Shown here piece after piece: positions 16,016-24,835 of a DNA stretch of 38,364 nucleotides. The DNA comes from Rubripirellula sp. GTDB lineage: Bacteria > Planctomycetota > Planctomycetia > Pirellulales > Pirellulaceae. Where the stretch lies: NCBI GenBank assembly GCA_029213145.1, contig JARGNK010000059.1, forward strand, positions 1 to 38,364. Direction: 5' to 3'. The first letter of the stretch is position 1. Every line of letters begins with the position of its first letter. Below the pieces are notes generated by a model. The model did no database searches, was not told where the DNA came from, and saw nothing but the letters and a program-made list of their open reading frames with translations. Made by a program: the position numbers and the translations under genes.

Positions 16016-17320
16016 ATGCCTACGCATATGTCAATTGATTCTCAGGCGACCGACAACGGCCGCACGTCCAGTGAAGAGTCTCACCGAGGTGATTCAATGC
16101 CTTCGGATCCGTCAGAGCCTTCGCCCTCCTGTCCGGACACCACGTTTGCGACCCAGGGGCTGTCCACCAAGAGTGTGCATGCGGGAGAGCGACGCCAGAA
16201 ATCTGAAGGGGCGATCGCGACGCCGATCTTCACGGCAAGCACCTTTACCTTCGATTCCACTGATTCGCTGCTGCGTTTCGTCGATGGTCACGAAGAGCGA
16301 GAAGAATATGGTCGTTATGGAACACCCAACGAACGGAGTGTCGAAGCCAAGCTAGCCGCCTTGGAGGGCTACGAAGAGGCTATCGTTTATAGCTCCGGGA
16401 TGGCCGCGATGGTTGGTGTCCTGATGAGTCGCTTGAACGCTGGCGATGAAATCGTCTTTTTTGATCAATGCTACCACCGCAGTCGCGAGTTCTGTGCAAA
16501 GCACCTCGCGAGATTTGGAGTCGTTACCCGCCAGGTTCCCACGGGTGATTTCGAGGCGATGGAGGCGGCGATCACTCCCAAAACCAAGATGTTGGTGAGT
16601 GAGTCACCAACCAACCCGCATCTGAGTGTGATCGACTTGGAAAAGTTTGTCGCGATCGGGAAAGCATGCGAGGTTGAAACGTTGATCGATGCGACACTTG
16701 CGACGCCGCTCAATCTGCGACCAATCGAGTACGGCGTCGACCTTGTTCTACACTCGGCAACGAAGTATCTGGGCGGGCATAACGATTTGCTGGCCGGTGT
16801 GATCTGCGGCAGTCGTGAAGCACTCGAACCAATTCGCGCGTTGCGTGGAATTCTCGGCAGCATTAACTCGTCGCACAACATGTATTTGCTTGAGCGTGGT
16901 TTGAAGACATTCGAACTACGGATGCAAAGGCACAACGAAAATGGGATGCGGATCGCCGAATTCTTGGAAGCTCATCCGCGTGTCGAACGCGTTTACTATC
17001 CCGGTCTGCCTTCTCATCCGACACATGAGATCGCTAGAACGCAAATGAATGGTTACGGTGGGTTGATCACCTTCACGATCAAGGGCGCTGATTGGAAAGA
17101 AACGTCGCAGGTGGTTGATGCGGCCAAAATTTTTCGGATCGCACCGAGCCTGGGTGGAGTTGAATCGTTAATCGAGCAACCGCTAGTCATGAGCTATTAC
17201 CATTGCACGCCCCAGGAAAGAGAGCAGTTTGGGATCGGTGACAACATGATTCGAATGTCGTGCGGGATCGAAAATAGCGACGATCTGATTGCCGACCTTG
17301 CACAGGCCTTAGAAGCGTAA
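16016..17320 (+). CDS. Cys/Met metabolism PLP-dependent enzyme (cystathionine gamma-synthase/lyase type)
   Basis: This fold-type I enzyme belongs to the transsulfuration family, which makes or breaks cystathionine or related sulfur amino acids. The 434-residue product has an extra disordered N-terminus of about 45 residues. The PLP lysine is K250 in [14 protein letters not shown]225 in LIDATLATP pairs with the cofactor ring. The phosphate-binding Tyr/Arg pair is Y98 and R100 in EYGRYGTPNE. The YSSGMAAMVG helix and the [12 protein letters not shown] segment are conserved. Starts at 16028 or 16097 would shorten the tail without touching the domain. A second family member follows, so the two may give forward and reverse transsulfuration; which step each performs is not decidable from sequence alone. 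Confidence 0.88.
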   Translation: MPTHMSIDSQATDNGRTSSEESHRGDSMPSDPSEPSPSCPDTTFATQGLSTKSVHAGERRQKSEGAIATPIFTASTFTFDSTDSLLRFVDGHEEREEYGRYGTPNERSVEAKLAALEGYEEAIVYSSGMAAMVGVLMSRLNAGDEIVFFDQCYHRSREFCAKHLARFGVVTRQVPTGDFEAMEAAITPKTKMLVSESPTNPHLSVIDLEKFVAIGKACEVETLIDATLATPLNLRPIEYGVDLVLHSATKYLGGHNDLLAGVICGSREALEPIRALRGILGSINSSHNMYLLERGLKTFELRMQRHNENGMRIAEFLEAHPRVERVYYPGLPSHPTHEIARTQMNGYGGLITFTIKGADWKETSQVVDAAKIFRIAPSLGGVESLIEQPLVMSYYHCTPQEREQFGIGDNMIRMSCGIENSDDLIADLAQALEA

Positions 17321-17374
17321 TCCCGGTCTCGAACACCTCGTGGGACGCTCGGTGCGTTCGCGACTTCCGATGGT

Positions 17375-17395
17375 GGAAATCGATCCATGATTTCC
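17375..17395. promoter_or_regulatory. Inverted repeat between the two PLP-enzyme genes
   Basis: GGAAATC at 17375-17381 and GATTTCC at 17389-17395 form a 7-bp perfect inverted repeat with a 7-nt centre, in the 196-bp gap and 121 bp before the second gene's ATG. It could be an operator or a weak hairpin. There is no T-run after it. Confidence 0.3.
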
Positions 17396-17516
17396 CGACC
17401 AAACAGTGACGCTTGGACTTTCTGTTCAGCGTCTCGGCCGATAAGAATGGCGGCCGCGGCCCACGTCAATCCGAGTACGAATGAATTCGCGTCCCCCCAG
17501 TGGAAGAGAGGAAATA

Positions 17517-18692
17517 ATGGACGAATCAAGCGACAGTTTTCGGACACGTGCTATTCACGTGGGCAATCAGGTCGATCCGTCCACCGGCGCCGTTGTGCCG
17601 CCAATTCACTTAGCGAGTACTTTCCGCCAACCGGGCGCAGGCGTTTGGGGCGAATTTGACTACTCGCGTAGCGGAAATCCGACACGCGGTAATCTGCAAA
17701 CGACACTCGCCTCGTTGGAAGGCGAGCAATGCGCCGGTGCCCTCGCTTTTTCTTCTGGAATGGCCGCCATTCATTGCGTCACGATGTTGTTAAAAGCTGG
17801 TGATCATGTGATCGCTGGTTGTGATCTGTACGGTGGCGCCTATCGATTGTTGCACAAAATTTGCAACCGTTCGGGCGTTGAGGTGACCCTGGTGGACATG
17901 ACCGATCCTGCTGCGGTGCAAGCTGCGATGACCCCGAAGACAAAATTGATTTGGGGGGAAACGATTGGGAATCCGCGGTTGAGTATTCCCGATCTGGCTG
18001 ATCTCGCCAAGATTGCGCATCAACAGGGGGCCATCATCGGGGTCGACAACACGTTCGGGACACCGGCTCTCTTGCGACCGCTAGAACACGGTATCGACAT
18101 CGTGATGCATTCCGCCACTAAATACCTGGGCGGTCATAGCGATTGCCTGGGAGGGACATTGGCAGTGGCCGGGCAATCGCTGTTGGACGAGCTTTATTTC
18201 ATTCAAAATGCGACTGGTGCGGTGCTTGATCCGCTCAGCTGTTTTTTAGTGGCAAGAGGATTGAAAACGCTTGATTTGCGTGTTCGAGAGCAATCCTGTA
18301 CGGCATTGAAGTTAGCCCGCTGGCTGGAATCCCATTCCCACGTCAAATCAGTGCTTTACCCCGGCCTTGAGGACCATCCGCAGCATGCGACTGCTGCCCG
18401 CCAGTTCGACGGTGGTTTTGGGGCGATGGTCACCTTTGAATTGGCGGGGACCATGGACCAGACCGCTAAGGCTTGTGAATCGACCAGGCTTTTTCATTTG
18501 GCAGTCAGTCTGGGCGCCGTTGAATCGCTAATCGAGCAACCTGCGACCATGTCGCACGCCAGTTACGACCCTACGGATCGGGCAAAATTTGGCATCAGTG
18601 ATGGGCTGATTCGCTTGTCTGTTGGGCTGGAGTCGTTCGATGATCTGAAACGTGACTTGGATCAAGCCATTTGCACGGCATTGGAAGGTTAG
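17517..18692 (+). CDS. Cystathionine gamma-lyase/synthase-like PLP enzyme
   Basis: A second member of the Cys/Met metabolism PLP family, 391 residues, the usual length. The PLP lysine is K202 in [14 protein letters not shown]177 lies in GVDNTFGTP, and the classic phosphate-binding Y49 and R51 are in [19 protein letters not shown] and [13 protein letters not shown] are also typical. It is closer to textbook cystathionine gamma-synthase/lyase than its upstream neighbour, whose Tyr/Arg loop differs. The ATG at 17517 follows AGAGAGGA closely and is preferred over 17481. Whether the pair share one transcript is unclear, given the 196-bp gap containing an inverted repeat. Confidence 0.9.
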   Translation: MDESSDSFRTRAIHVGNQVDPSTGAVVPPIHLASTFRQPGAGVWGEFDYSRSGNPTRGNLQTTLASLEGEQCAGALAFSSGMAAIHCVTMLLKAGDHVIAGCDLYGGAYRLLHKICNRSGVEVTLVDMTDPAAVQAAMTPKTKLIWGETIGNPRLSIPDLADLAKIAHQQGAIIGVDNTFGTPALLRPLEHGIDIVMHSATKYLGGHSDCLGGTLAVAGQSLLDELYFIQNATGAVLDPLSCFLVARGLKTLDLRVREQSCTALKLARWLESHSHVKSVLYPGLEDHPQHATAARQFDGGFGAMVTFELAGTMDQTAKACESTRLFHLAVSLGAVESLIEQPATMSHASYDPTDRAKFGISDGLIRLSVGLESFDDLKRDLDQAICTALEG

Positions 18693-18714
18693 CCCGAGTT
18701 GATGTAGCGAAATT

Positions 18715-18733
18715 CGAAATGAGAATCATTTTA
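18715..18733. promoter_or_regulatory. Fur-box-like palindrome upstream of the kinase gene
   Basis: AAATGA at 18717-18722 and TCATTT at 18726-18731 flank GAA. The core AATGAGAATCATT matches 12 of 13 central positions of the E. coli Fur consensus (AATGATAATCATT), though the outer bases do not match. It lies about 66 bp before the ATG at 18799, a plausible operator position. Fur binding is inference only. Confidence 0.35.
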
Positions 18734-18798
18734 AACGCACCAACACATTCGACACTCGCGCAGATAGACTGGGGGTATGAAAGCCGGAAACGAAGGGG

Positions 18799-20172
18799 AT
18801 GCCGAAATTGCCGAACCACGAAGAAGCTAATTCGACTGCACTTCGGGGGGATCCCGCAGAGCAATTAGCTGAAACACGCCGAGAGACGGCGTGGGTTGGA
18901 TCGTTCCCGTCTGCCACGGCGCCGCCCAGCCAGCGAATGAAGGTCCTGATGGCGGATGACAATGAGGTCACTCGCCTACTACTCAATGCCCAATTGACCG
19001 GTTGGGGATTGGATGTCATCGCAGCGAAGGACGGTAAGCAAGCTTGGGATTTATTCCTAGAACATACTCCTCCACTGGTGTTAACCGACTGGGTGATGCC
19101 CGGGATCGATGGTTTAGAGTTGGTTCGCCGCATCCGCGCGCATGCGTCTGAACATTACGTCTACGTCGTGCTACTGACGTCAAAGAGCGAGAAACAAGAT
19201 CTTGTCGCCGCGATGGACGCTGGAGCAGACGATTTTTTGGTCAAATCATGTGATAACCAAGAACTGCGGGTCCGGCTTCGAGAAGGTGCTCGAATCCTAC
19301 GACTTGAGCAAAAGTTGGCGGAGAAAAATCGTGAGATCCGCGATGCTCAAGCCGCCTTGATTCAGAGTGAAAAGCTCGTGAGCCTTGGGCAACTTGCCGC
19401 AGGCATGGCTCACGAAATCAACAATCCCGTCGCCTACGTGGCAAATAACTTGGCGGTGCTTAACCGGGATGTCTCGTCGGTGATGGAGATCTTGGATGCG
19501 TATCGAGGGCAGATTGATCAGTTGCGTTTGGTCGATCCAGAGGCGGCCGACAAGTTGATCGAATTAGAACAAAGTCATGATCTTTCGTGGATACAGGAAA
19601 ACGTGACGCCGACGTTTGTGTCGTCACTAAATGGTTTGAAACGTGTCCGTGATATCGTTCACGACTTGCGTGAATTTGCACGTCTAGACGAGGCCGACTC
19701 TGATACAGTTGCAATCGGAGATATGGTTCGCTCAACGGTTGCAGTGCTGCAGCATTTGATTTCCGAAAAAGAGATTGCAGTTACGGTAGTGGATGAAAAG
19801 AACCCGTCGATTGAATGTCGCCCTGCCGCATTGAACCAGGTTCTCCATAACATTTTGATAAATGCGATCCAGGCGTGTGGGATGCGGGATCGAGTTGAGA
19901 TTCGCGTCGACGAAAATGATGGTGCGGTTTCGGTTGATATTCGTGATAGCGGCAGTGGTATCTGTGACAAAGATTTGCCCCGCATCTTCGAGCCCTTCTT
20001 TACCACTCGCGAAGTTGGGCGAGGAAAAGGGTTAGGGCTTTCACATTGTTACGGTGTCATCCAGGACCACGGAGGAACCATCGTTGTGAAAAGTAAACTT
20101 GGAATCGGCACGACCGTGCGGATTGAATTACCAAAGCAGCGTCGCTCCCAAGCTACCGAGGATTGCAAATGA
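18799..20172 (+). CDS. Cytoplasmic REC-histidine kinase (receiver domain followed by kinase)
   Basis: The 457-residue product has a response-regulator receiver domain at about 47-160 (acid pair D53-D54, phosphoacceptor D97 in LTDWVMPG, K149). A coiled-coil linker (165-190) follows, then a dimerisation/phosphoacceptor helix with H205 in AGMAHEINNP, and an HATPase domain with N-box NQVLHNILINAIQA (346-359), G1 DIRDSGSGI (380-388), F-box IFEPFFTT and G2 GRGKGLGLSHCYG. No membrane segment is present, so it is a soluble kinase probably controlled by phosphorylation of its own receiver. The stop overlaps the next gene's start (ATGA), so kinase and receiver protein are translated together and are likely partners. 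The first 46 residues look disordered; M47 is a possible later start. Confidence 0.92.
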   Translation: MPKLPNHEEANSTALRGDPAEQLAETRRETAWVGSFPSATAPPSQRMKVLMADDNEVTRLLLNAQLTGWGLDVIAAKDGKQAWDLFLEHTPPLVLTDWVMPGIDGLELVRRIRAHASEHYVYVVLLTSKSEKQDLVAAMDAGADDFLVKSCDNQELRVRLREGARILRLEQKLAEKNREIRDAQAALIQSEKLVSLGQLAAGMAHEINNPVAYVANNLAVLNRDVSSVMEILDAYRGQIDQLRLVDPEAADKLIELEQSHDLSWIQENVTPTFVSSLNGLKRVRDIVHDLREFARLDEADSDTVAIGDMVRSTVAVLQHLISEKEIAVTVVDEKNPSIECRPAALNQVLHNILINAIQACGMRDRVEIRVDENDGAVSVDIRDSGSGICDKDLPRIFEPFFTTREVGRGKGLGLSHCYGVIQDHGGTIVVKSKLGIGTTVRIELPKQRRSQATEDCK

Positions 20173-20690
20173 ATGCATCCACAAGCGAGCCACCTTCCAT
20201 TTTACTGGTCGATGATGAACCTGAGATTCTGCACTCTCTGAAAGGGTTGCTTCGCCGTGAATTCACTCTTCATACGGCGGAGACAGGCCAGCAGGCACTG
20301 CAGATTTTGCGGCAAGTTTCGATTCAGGTCATCATGACCGATCAGCGTATGCCCCAGATGACGGGGGCGCAATTGCTCGGCCAAGCAAGAGCTATTTCAC
20401 CCGATACCATTCGGATACTTTTCACTGGGTACGCCGATATCAAAGCAGTAGTTGACGCGGTAAATGAGGGCCAAGTTTACCGTTATCTCACCAAGCCCTG
20501 GGACCCTGACGAACTTGTTGAAATCCTTACGTCGGCGACCCTGGAACATCAACGAAGAAAGCAACTCCAAGCGATTCTTCAGACCGCGCGCGGTCTTTGT
20601 GAACGCATGTTGCAAAGCGACCTTGTCGGTGGGGTGCAGGACGAAGTCACAAAGCTCAACGATCAGATACAACAGATCAACGAGGTTTGA
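20169..20690 (+). CDS. Response regulator, RpfG-like receiver domain without HD-GYP output
   Basis: The 173-residue product has a receiver domain at about 11-125: acid pair at D15-D16 in LLVDDEPEI, phosphoacceptor D58 in MTDQRMP, switch Thr in LFTGYAD, and K109 in YLTKPWDPDEL. The TGYAD and TKPWD segments are typical of RpfG-type regulators, which usually continue into an HD-GYP phosphodiesterase. Here only a helical tail of about 45 residues follows (LEHQRRKQLQAILQTARGL, later LNDQIQQI), so it probably acts through protein contacts. The ATG at 20169 overlaps the kinase stop by 4 bp. Confidence 0.9.
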   Translation: MNASTSEPPSILLVDDEPEILHSLKGLLRREFTLHTAETGQQALQILRQVSIQVIMTDQRMPQMTGAQLLGQARAISPDTIRILFTGYADIKAVVDAVNEGQVYRYLTKPWDPDELVEILTSATLEHQRRKQLQAILQTARGLCERMLQSDLVGGVQDEVTKLNDQIQQINEV

Positions 20691-20808
20691 TTGTCGCGGG
20701 GACGATGCGCTTCGCGAATCGATTTTGTTAGAAAGCTAGGTGCGGGGCATCCGATTCGTTGAAGGTTTTACTGAACGCAGAACATCCAATTGATGCGGTT
20801 AATCAGCT

Positions 20809-21336
20809 ATGCCATCGAATAAAACTCCCGCGCTGCTTGTGGTTGTTGTGCTGTCGGAACAACAACAGTGGTTTGTGGCGGGTATTTCCCTGGTCGATGG
20901 CATTCTCGACTGTTTGGTCCGATCTGAACCAGCGAACCTGGACGCCTATGTCGGAGCAGACCCAGATGAACAACTTTCGTTTCTTCGACATCGGCTCTCT
21001 GGCGCAATGCAGCGAGGGGTCGATCGGTTGTGGGGAAAATCTGCTAAGGCGACTCGAATCATTTTGATTGCCGATCAAGAGTTACCGGATTCGGCACCAG
21101 ATCTGCTTCCCAAGTTGGCCCAGCATCTTGAGGTATGGATGACCCGCCCCCCCATTTCGTTCTTCTGTGGAAGGGGGAAGGAGCAAATCGAATGCTTCAG
21201 TGAGTTGCGATGCCTCGTGGGACAGCTCACTCCCACGGAGCAGGTGTGTCTAGAAAAACAGCTTCCAGCATTGAAGCAAAAACTGGCGGTTCCAACGGGT
21301 TGGGAAGTGATCGCGAAACCAAGCGATTCTACCTGA
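20809..21336 (+). CDS. Conserved-looking hypothetical protein downstream of the two-component pair
   Basis: I do not recognise this 175-residue protein. It begins with a hydrophobic strand-like segment (ALLVVVVLSEQQQWFVAGISLVDG) that looks like a buried beta-hairpin, not a membrane helix. A mixed region follows, with a second hydrophobic strand (ATRIILIADQEL near 80-91) and a helical end (PALKQKLAVP). It has no signal peptide and no motif I can name. It lies 118 bp after the receiver gene on the same strand and may belong to the same transcript, which would suggest a role with the kinase. The ATG at 20809 has no clear ribosome-binding site. Confidence 0.6.
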   Translation: MPSNKTPALLVVVVLSEQQQWFVAGISLVDGILDCLVRSEPANLDAYVGADPDEQLSFLRHRLSGAMQRGVDRLWGKSAKATRIILIADQELPDSAPDLLPKLAQHLEVWMTRPPISFFCGRGKEQIECFSELRCLVGQLTPTEQVCLEKQLPALKQKLAVPTGWEVIAKPSDST

Positions 21337-21488
21337 GCGGTCCAGTCTGCGTTTGCCATATCATCCAAGGCTTAACGCTCATTTGACTGCCTCAAAGATA
21401 CCGAACAATGCGTTTGCCGCACGGCATGCATTTGCTTCCGATTGTTGATTAGAATTTGCATATTCGAATTCTCTTCTTAGGTACCCTT

Positions 21489-23333
21489 ATGATTCGGCCC
21501 TCGATCCTTTTTGTCTTGCTTTCAATCATTTCCGTCTCAAGCTTCGCTCAGGTGCCGGTCAGGCGGGATCCGATCCGGTTGACACACGGTCCGATGCTGG
21601 GGATGTCGACAGATCAGAGTGTTCGTGTCTGGGCGCGAACGTCGGAACCGGGAGAGTTTCGCGTTCGTTACGGTTTATCACCTGATGCAATGAATGAAAC
21701 CAGTGAGCCGGCGGCCACTACGATTGATCGCGACAACACCGGGGTCATGACCCTGACTGGTTTAGCACCAGATACCCGCTACCACTATCAAGTCGTCGTC
21801 AATAAGCGTCCGCATGGTTTGCCGGGTAGCTTTCGAACGTTGCCCAGTGTCCAGCAATCACGCAATCCCGAGCACAATCCGGAAGGCTTGTTTAATTTTC
21901 GCTTTCAGATTGGCTCCTGCGCCAACCAAAACCCGTTGCATGGTGGCGGCCATCGGGCGACGACTTACGAAAACCTCAATCGTGATTGGGCAGAGAAAGT
22001 TCATTTTCACATCATGAATGGGGATTGGCTGTATGAAGAATTGCGGACGTACTCACCGGAGGCTTGGCGATTGGTTCAAGGGCTACAGCATTTTCCCATG
22101 GTGGTCGAGGTCATGCCAACGATTGTCGGTGTGTGGGAGAATTACAAGTTGTATCTCAGTCGCGGGGGTGAGCTTGCGAAGTGGCATCGGAACGTCCCAA
22201 GTTTTTTTACATTCGACGACCATGAACTAGTCAATGACATTTGGGGGTCAGCGGAGACTGGAAAACGCCATCGACGGACTGTGTTTCGGGATATTGGGAC
22301 CTATGCCTGGCACAATTATCTCGGATGGGCCAATCCAATGGAGTTTGATCATCCGATCCATTTCGGAAAAGCATCGATGAAAGCGGGCAGCGATTTACTG
22401 ATTGACCCGAATGCGGATTTCACCAAACTTCCCTTGAAGGAAATGCTAAACCTGCATGTCCACTGGGGAACCCCGGAGGCGGGTGTCAATGATATGGCAT
22501 TCGATAACGATGCCGGAAACAAGAACTCCTATGTTTACGATATCGTCGAGGTGGTTGATGCTCACACCTTGCGAGTACACATGTCCGCCAAGGTGGACGA
22601 CGATCAATTGAGCTATTCGATTGGACGTCGTAGTTATGGGAGCTTCCGTGTCTCCAATTGTGAATTCTTTTTGGTCGATACTCGCGGTGATCGAGACATG
22701 CATGATGTTCGTCAACGTGATAAGCCGGGGGTATCGATGATTGGGAAGCCACAGCGTGAGTGGTTACTTCGATCAATGAAGCGAAGCGATGCGGACTTCT
22801 TTTTTGTCATCTCAACGGTACCGTTTATGATCCCACACAGTGGTGCCGGTGGTTTTGAAGCTGATGCGGCAAACAAGGAAGAAGCATGGACGGGGTTCTT
22901 TGATGAACGGGAAACCTTAATCGAGGAGTGGGATAAGCTGGGTAAAAAAGTGTTTGTGATGACGGGCGACCTTCACAACAGCTTTGCGATTAAAGTGACA
23001 GACAATGTGTGGGAGTTTTGCTGTGGCCCGCATAACAGTGTCAATCACGTTCCCAAAAATGACGAAAGCGATCGGCCTGCCACTGGCAAGTGGACCTTCG
23101 GCCCGCGGGAATGTGACATTCGCTGGAGCAGTTACATTCTTCCAGACCTTCCACGCCTGGAGCGGATTTATCCACATTTCTGTGTGGTCCAGGTCAACAA
23201 TGTCTTTAACATGCCCCAGAAGTTGGGAGATAAACGTTTGGTGGCGTACCCCCATCCACAGGTCATTTTTCAGTACTACGATGGCCGTACTGGTGAATTG
23301 GCATATGCTGAGTCGATCACCGTCGATCATTAA
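21489..23333 (+). CDS. Secreted PhoD-like alkaline phosphatase
   Basis: PhoD-family enzymes are secreted metallophosphoesterases that release phosphate from phosphodiesters or monoesters. From the ATG at 21489 the product is 614 residues: a signal peptide (1-20, cut after SSFA), a fibronectin-like N-terminal domain (about 30-118, with LTGLAPDTRYHYQV), then the catalytic domain. Metal-ligand motifs are IGSCANQNP (C144), MNGDWLYEE (D179), the hallmark FTFDDHELVND (D243, D244, H245) and MTGDLHNSFA (D494, H496). The signal peptide is unusually plain, lacking an obvious Tat twin-arginine motif, although many PhoD proteins use Tat. TTG at 21456 is an in-frame alternative start. No pho box was recognised upstream. 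Confidence 0.9.
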   Translation: MIRPSILFVLLSIISVSSFAQVPVRRDPIRLTHGPMLGMSTDQSVRVWARTSEPGEFRVRYGLSPDAMNETSEPAATTIDRDNTGVMTLTGLAPDTRYHYQVVVNKRPHGLPGSFRTLPSVQQSRNPEHNPEGLFNFRFQIGSCANQNPLHGGGHRATTYENLNRDWAEKVHFHIMNGDWLYEELRTYSPEAWRLVQGLQHFPMVVEVMPTIVGVWENYKLYLSRGGELAKWHRNVPSFFTFDDHELVNDIWGSAETGKRHRRTVFRDIGTYAWHNYLGWANPMEFDHPIHFGKASMKAGSDLLIDPNADFTKLPLKEMLNLHVHWGTPEAGVNDMAFDNDAGNKNSYVYDIVEVVDAHTLRVHMSAKVDDDQLSYSIGRRSYGSFRVSNCEFFLVDTRGDRDMHDVRQRDKPGVSMIGKPQREWLLRSMKRSDADFFFVISTVPFMIPHSGAGGFEADAANKEEAWTGFFDERETLIEEWDKLGKKVFVMTGDLHNSFAIKVTDNVWEFCCGPHNSVNHVPKNDESDRPATGKWTFGPRECDIRWSSYILPDLPRLERIYPHFCVVQVNNVFNMPQKLGDKRLVAYPHPQVIFQYYDGRTGELAYAESITVDH

Positions 23334-23356
23334 CAGCTGAGCAATTTCGGTTTGAG

Positions 23357-23393
23357 ACCGCTGCTGCGAATCTGAATCGATTTGCAGAGCGGT
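23357..23393. terminator. Imperfect hairpin between convergent genes
   Basis: A left arm at 23357-23371 (ACCGCT, bulged G, CTGCGAAT) pairs with a right arm at 23380-23393 (ATTTGCAG, AGCGGT): 14 pairs with one G-U and an 8-nt loop. It lies in the 107-bp gap between the PhoD-like and VanZ-like genes, where both transcripts end. No T-run follows, so the terminator role is likely but unproven. Confidence 0.5.
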
Positions 23394-23440
23394 GTCGCAA
23401 TGCGGGGGTGATTGGCCGAAACGTGGTCGACGGGTTTGCT

Positions 23441-23839
23441 TTAATTGGGGGGCTGGTGCATGCTTTTGCCGACCAGTCTCGCTGATGCATAGATAGCGAT
23501 CGCCGACCACAACCCAATTGAATCGGCGACAAAGTCGCTGAAATCTGGATAGCGGCCCGGGATAAAGCTCTGTGTCAGTTCGTCAATCGCAGCATAGGTC
23601 ATCCCGGCGATGCCAATGATCAAAAATCGGGGTAAGTACCGTGGGGAGGTTGTGACATAGCAGAGCATCGTGCCCAGTAAAAAGTATGCTGTAAAATGTT
23701 GAGTTTTGTCGTTCCCTGGCGGACCAAGTTGCGATCCTCCTGGCAAGTGGGTTCCGGTGAAAATGATCAACCAATAAGCGGCCAGAGCGACGACTCCCAG
23801 GCGAACGCCGAAGATGGTAATTTTCGTAACAGGTCGCAT
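23441..23839 (-). CDS. VanZ-like family membrane protein
   Basis: VanZ-like proteins are small membrane proteins named after the teicoplanin-resistance protein VanZ; most have no known role. The 132-residue product has about four hydrophobic segments. It carries the family's conserved features: NDKTQHFTAYFLLG (a charged Asp/Lys plus His before a helix), the DELTQSFIPGRYPDFSD loop, and VADSIGLWSA in the last helix. The ATG at 23839 is supported by GAGGCGA about 6 nt upstream; the open frame extends to 23923 but the extra 28 residues look non-coding. The gene is divergent from the DUF1080-like gene. A resistance function should not be assumed. Confidence 0.85.
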   Translation of the reverse strand: MRPVTKITIFGVRLGVVALAAYWLIIFTGTHLPGGSQLGPPGNDKTQHFTAYFLLGTMLCYVTTSPRYLPRFLIIGIAGMTYAAIDELTQSFIPGRYPDFSDFVADSIGLWSAIAIYASARLVGKSMHQPPN

Positions 23840-24037
23840 CGAGTCGCCTCTGATCGAGTACGCTGGAGGAAGAGATAGGCACGGTTGTCTGTTGACACAC
23901 ATCTCTTGACGCTCGTCTGTCATAGTGGGGTGGACTCGGATGTCTGTGCTTCACACGAATTAAGGATTCATTCGAATCCACATCGTCTGTTTTAATCACT
24001 ATCCCGCCAGTATCCTTTCCATCCGTAGGTATCCATC

Positions 24038-24835
24038 GTGAATCGTATCCCGCTGGGCCAGTATTTCTCGGTCGTTGTCTGCTCGCTTTCCTTCAGCCTA
24101 TTGTTGCTGATGCCAGCCAACGGAACGGCACAAACGCCCCAATCTGATAAGCCAGCCTCCGATCTGCCCACCTCTGAGACCCAAGAGATCAAGACCTCGG
24201 AGGCAAATGAAGCGGGTCCCACCGCAGATGCTTCTGAAAAAGACGACAAGGCCAAGGGTAAAGAGCGGGATAAAAAAGGGGGCTGGCAGCCGTTGGCCGG
24301 GAATTGGAAAGCCTGCCAGTTCGGTGGTGACGGTCCGGTTGAGATCAAGGATGGTCTGATCAAAATGGGTTTTGGCGACCCGTTGACGGGGATTCAATGG
24401 AAAGGCGATGTCCTTCGCGAAAACTACGAGGTCGAATTAGAAGCCCGACGCACCGATGGCTTTGATTTTTTCTGCGGGTTAACGTTTCCAGTTGGGAAGG
24501 ATCACGTTAGTTTCATTCTCGGTGGCTGGGGCGGAGGCGTCGTGGGTATCAGTAGTATTGATGGCCGTGATGCAAGTGAAAACGACACCACGTCTTTCCA
24601 AAATTTTGATAACGATAAATGGTACAAGGTTCGGGTTCGGGTAGAGCCAAATCTGATCACCTGTTGGATCGATGACAAAGTCGCCTGCGATCACGAGCGT
24701 AAAGATTTCGAGTTTGACATTCGTTATGAAATGGATGTTTGTACTCCGCTGGGGATCGCTGCCTTTCAATGCAAGAGCGAGATCCGCAATATCCGCGTGA
24801 GAAAACTCAGTAAAACTGATAGCGATAAAAAATGA
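24038..24835 (+). CDS. Secreted DUF1080-like (LamG/jelly-roll type) protein
   Basis: The 265-residue product has a signal peptide (hydrophobic about 10-27, likely cut near NGTA at 28-31) and a charged disordered linker (about 32-80, rich in Ser, Glu, Lys). A beta-rich domain (about 82-258) follows. Its [32 protein letters not shown] and [22 protein letters not shown] segments match the 3-keto-disaccharide hydrolase/DUF1080 concanavalin-like fold common in planctomycetes. Carbohydrate binding is likely; hydrolysis is uncertain. The start is GTG, there is no strong ribosome-binding site, and the stop overlaps the tadA start by 4 bp (ATGA). Confidence 0.78.
   Translation: MNRIPLGQYFSVVVCSLSFSLLLLMPANGTAQTPQSDKPASDLPTSETQEIKTSEANEAGPTADASEKDDKAKGKERDKKGGWQPLAGNWKACQFGGDGPVEIKDGLIKMGFGDPLTGIQWKGDVLRENYEVELEARRTDGFDFFCGLTFPVGKDHVSFILGGWGGGVVGISSIDGRDASENDTTSFQNFDNDKWYKVRVRVEPNLITCWIDDKVACDHERKDFEFDIRYEMDVCTPLGIAAFQCKSEIRNIRVRKLSKTDSDKK

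Noticed and set aside
23441..23839. Glycopeptide resistance determinant (vanZ)
   Set aside because: VanZ-like proteins are widespread housekeeping-type membrane proteins and no van genes surround it.
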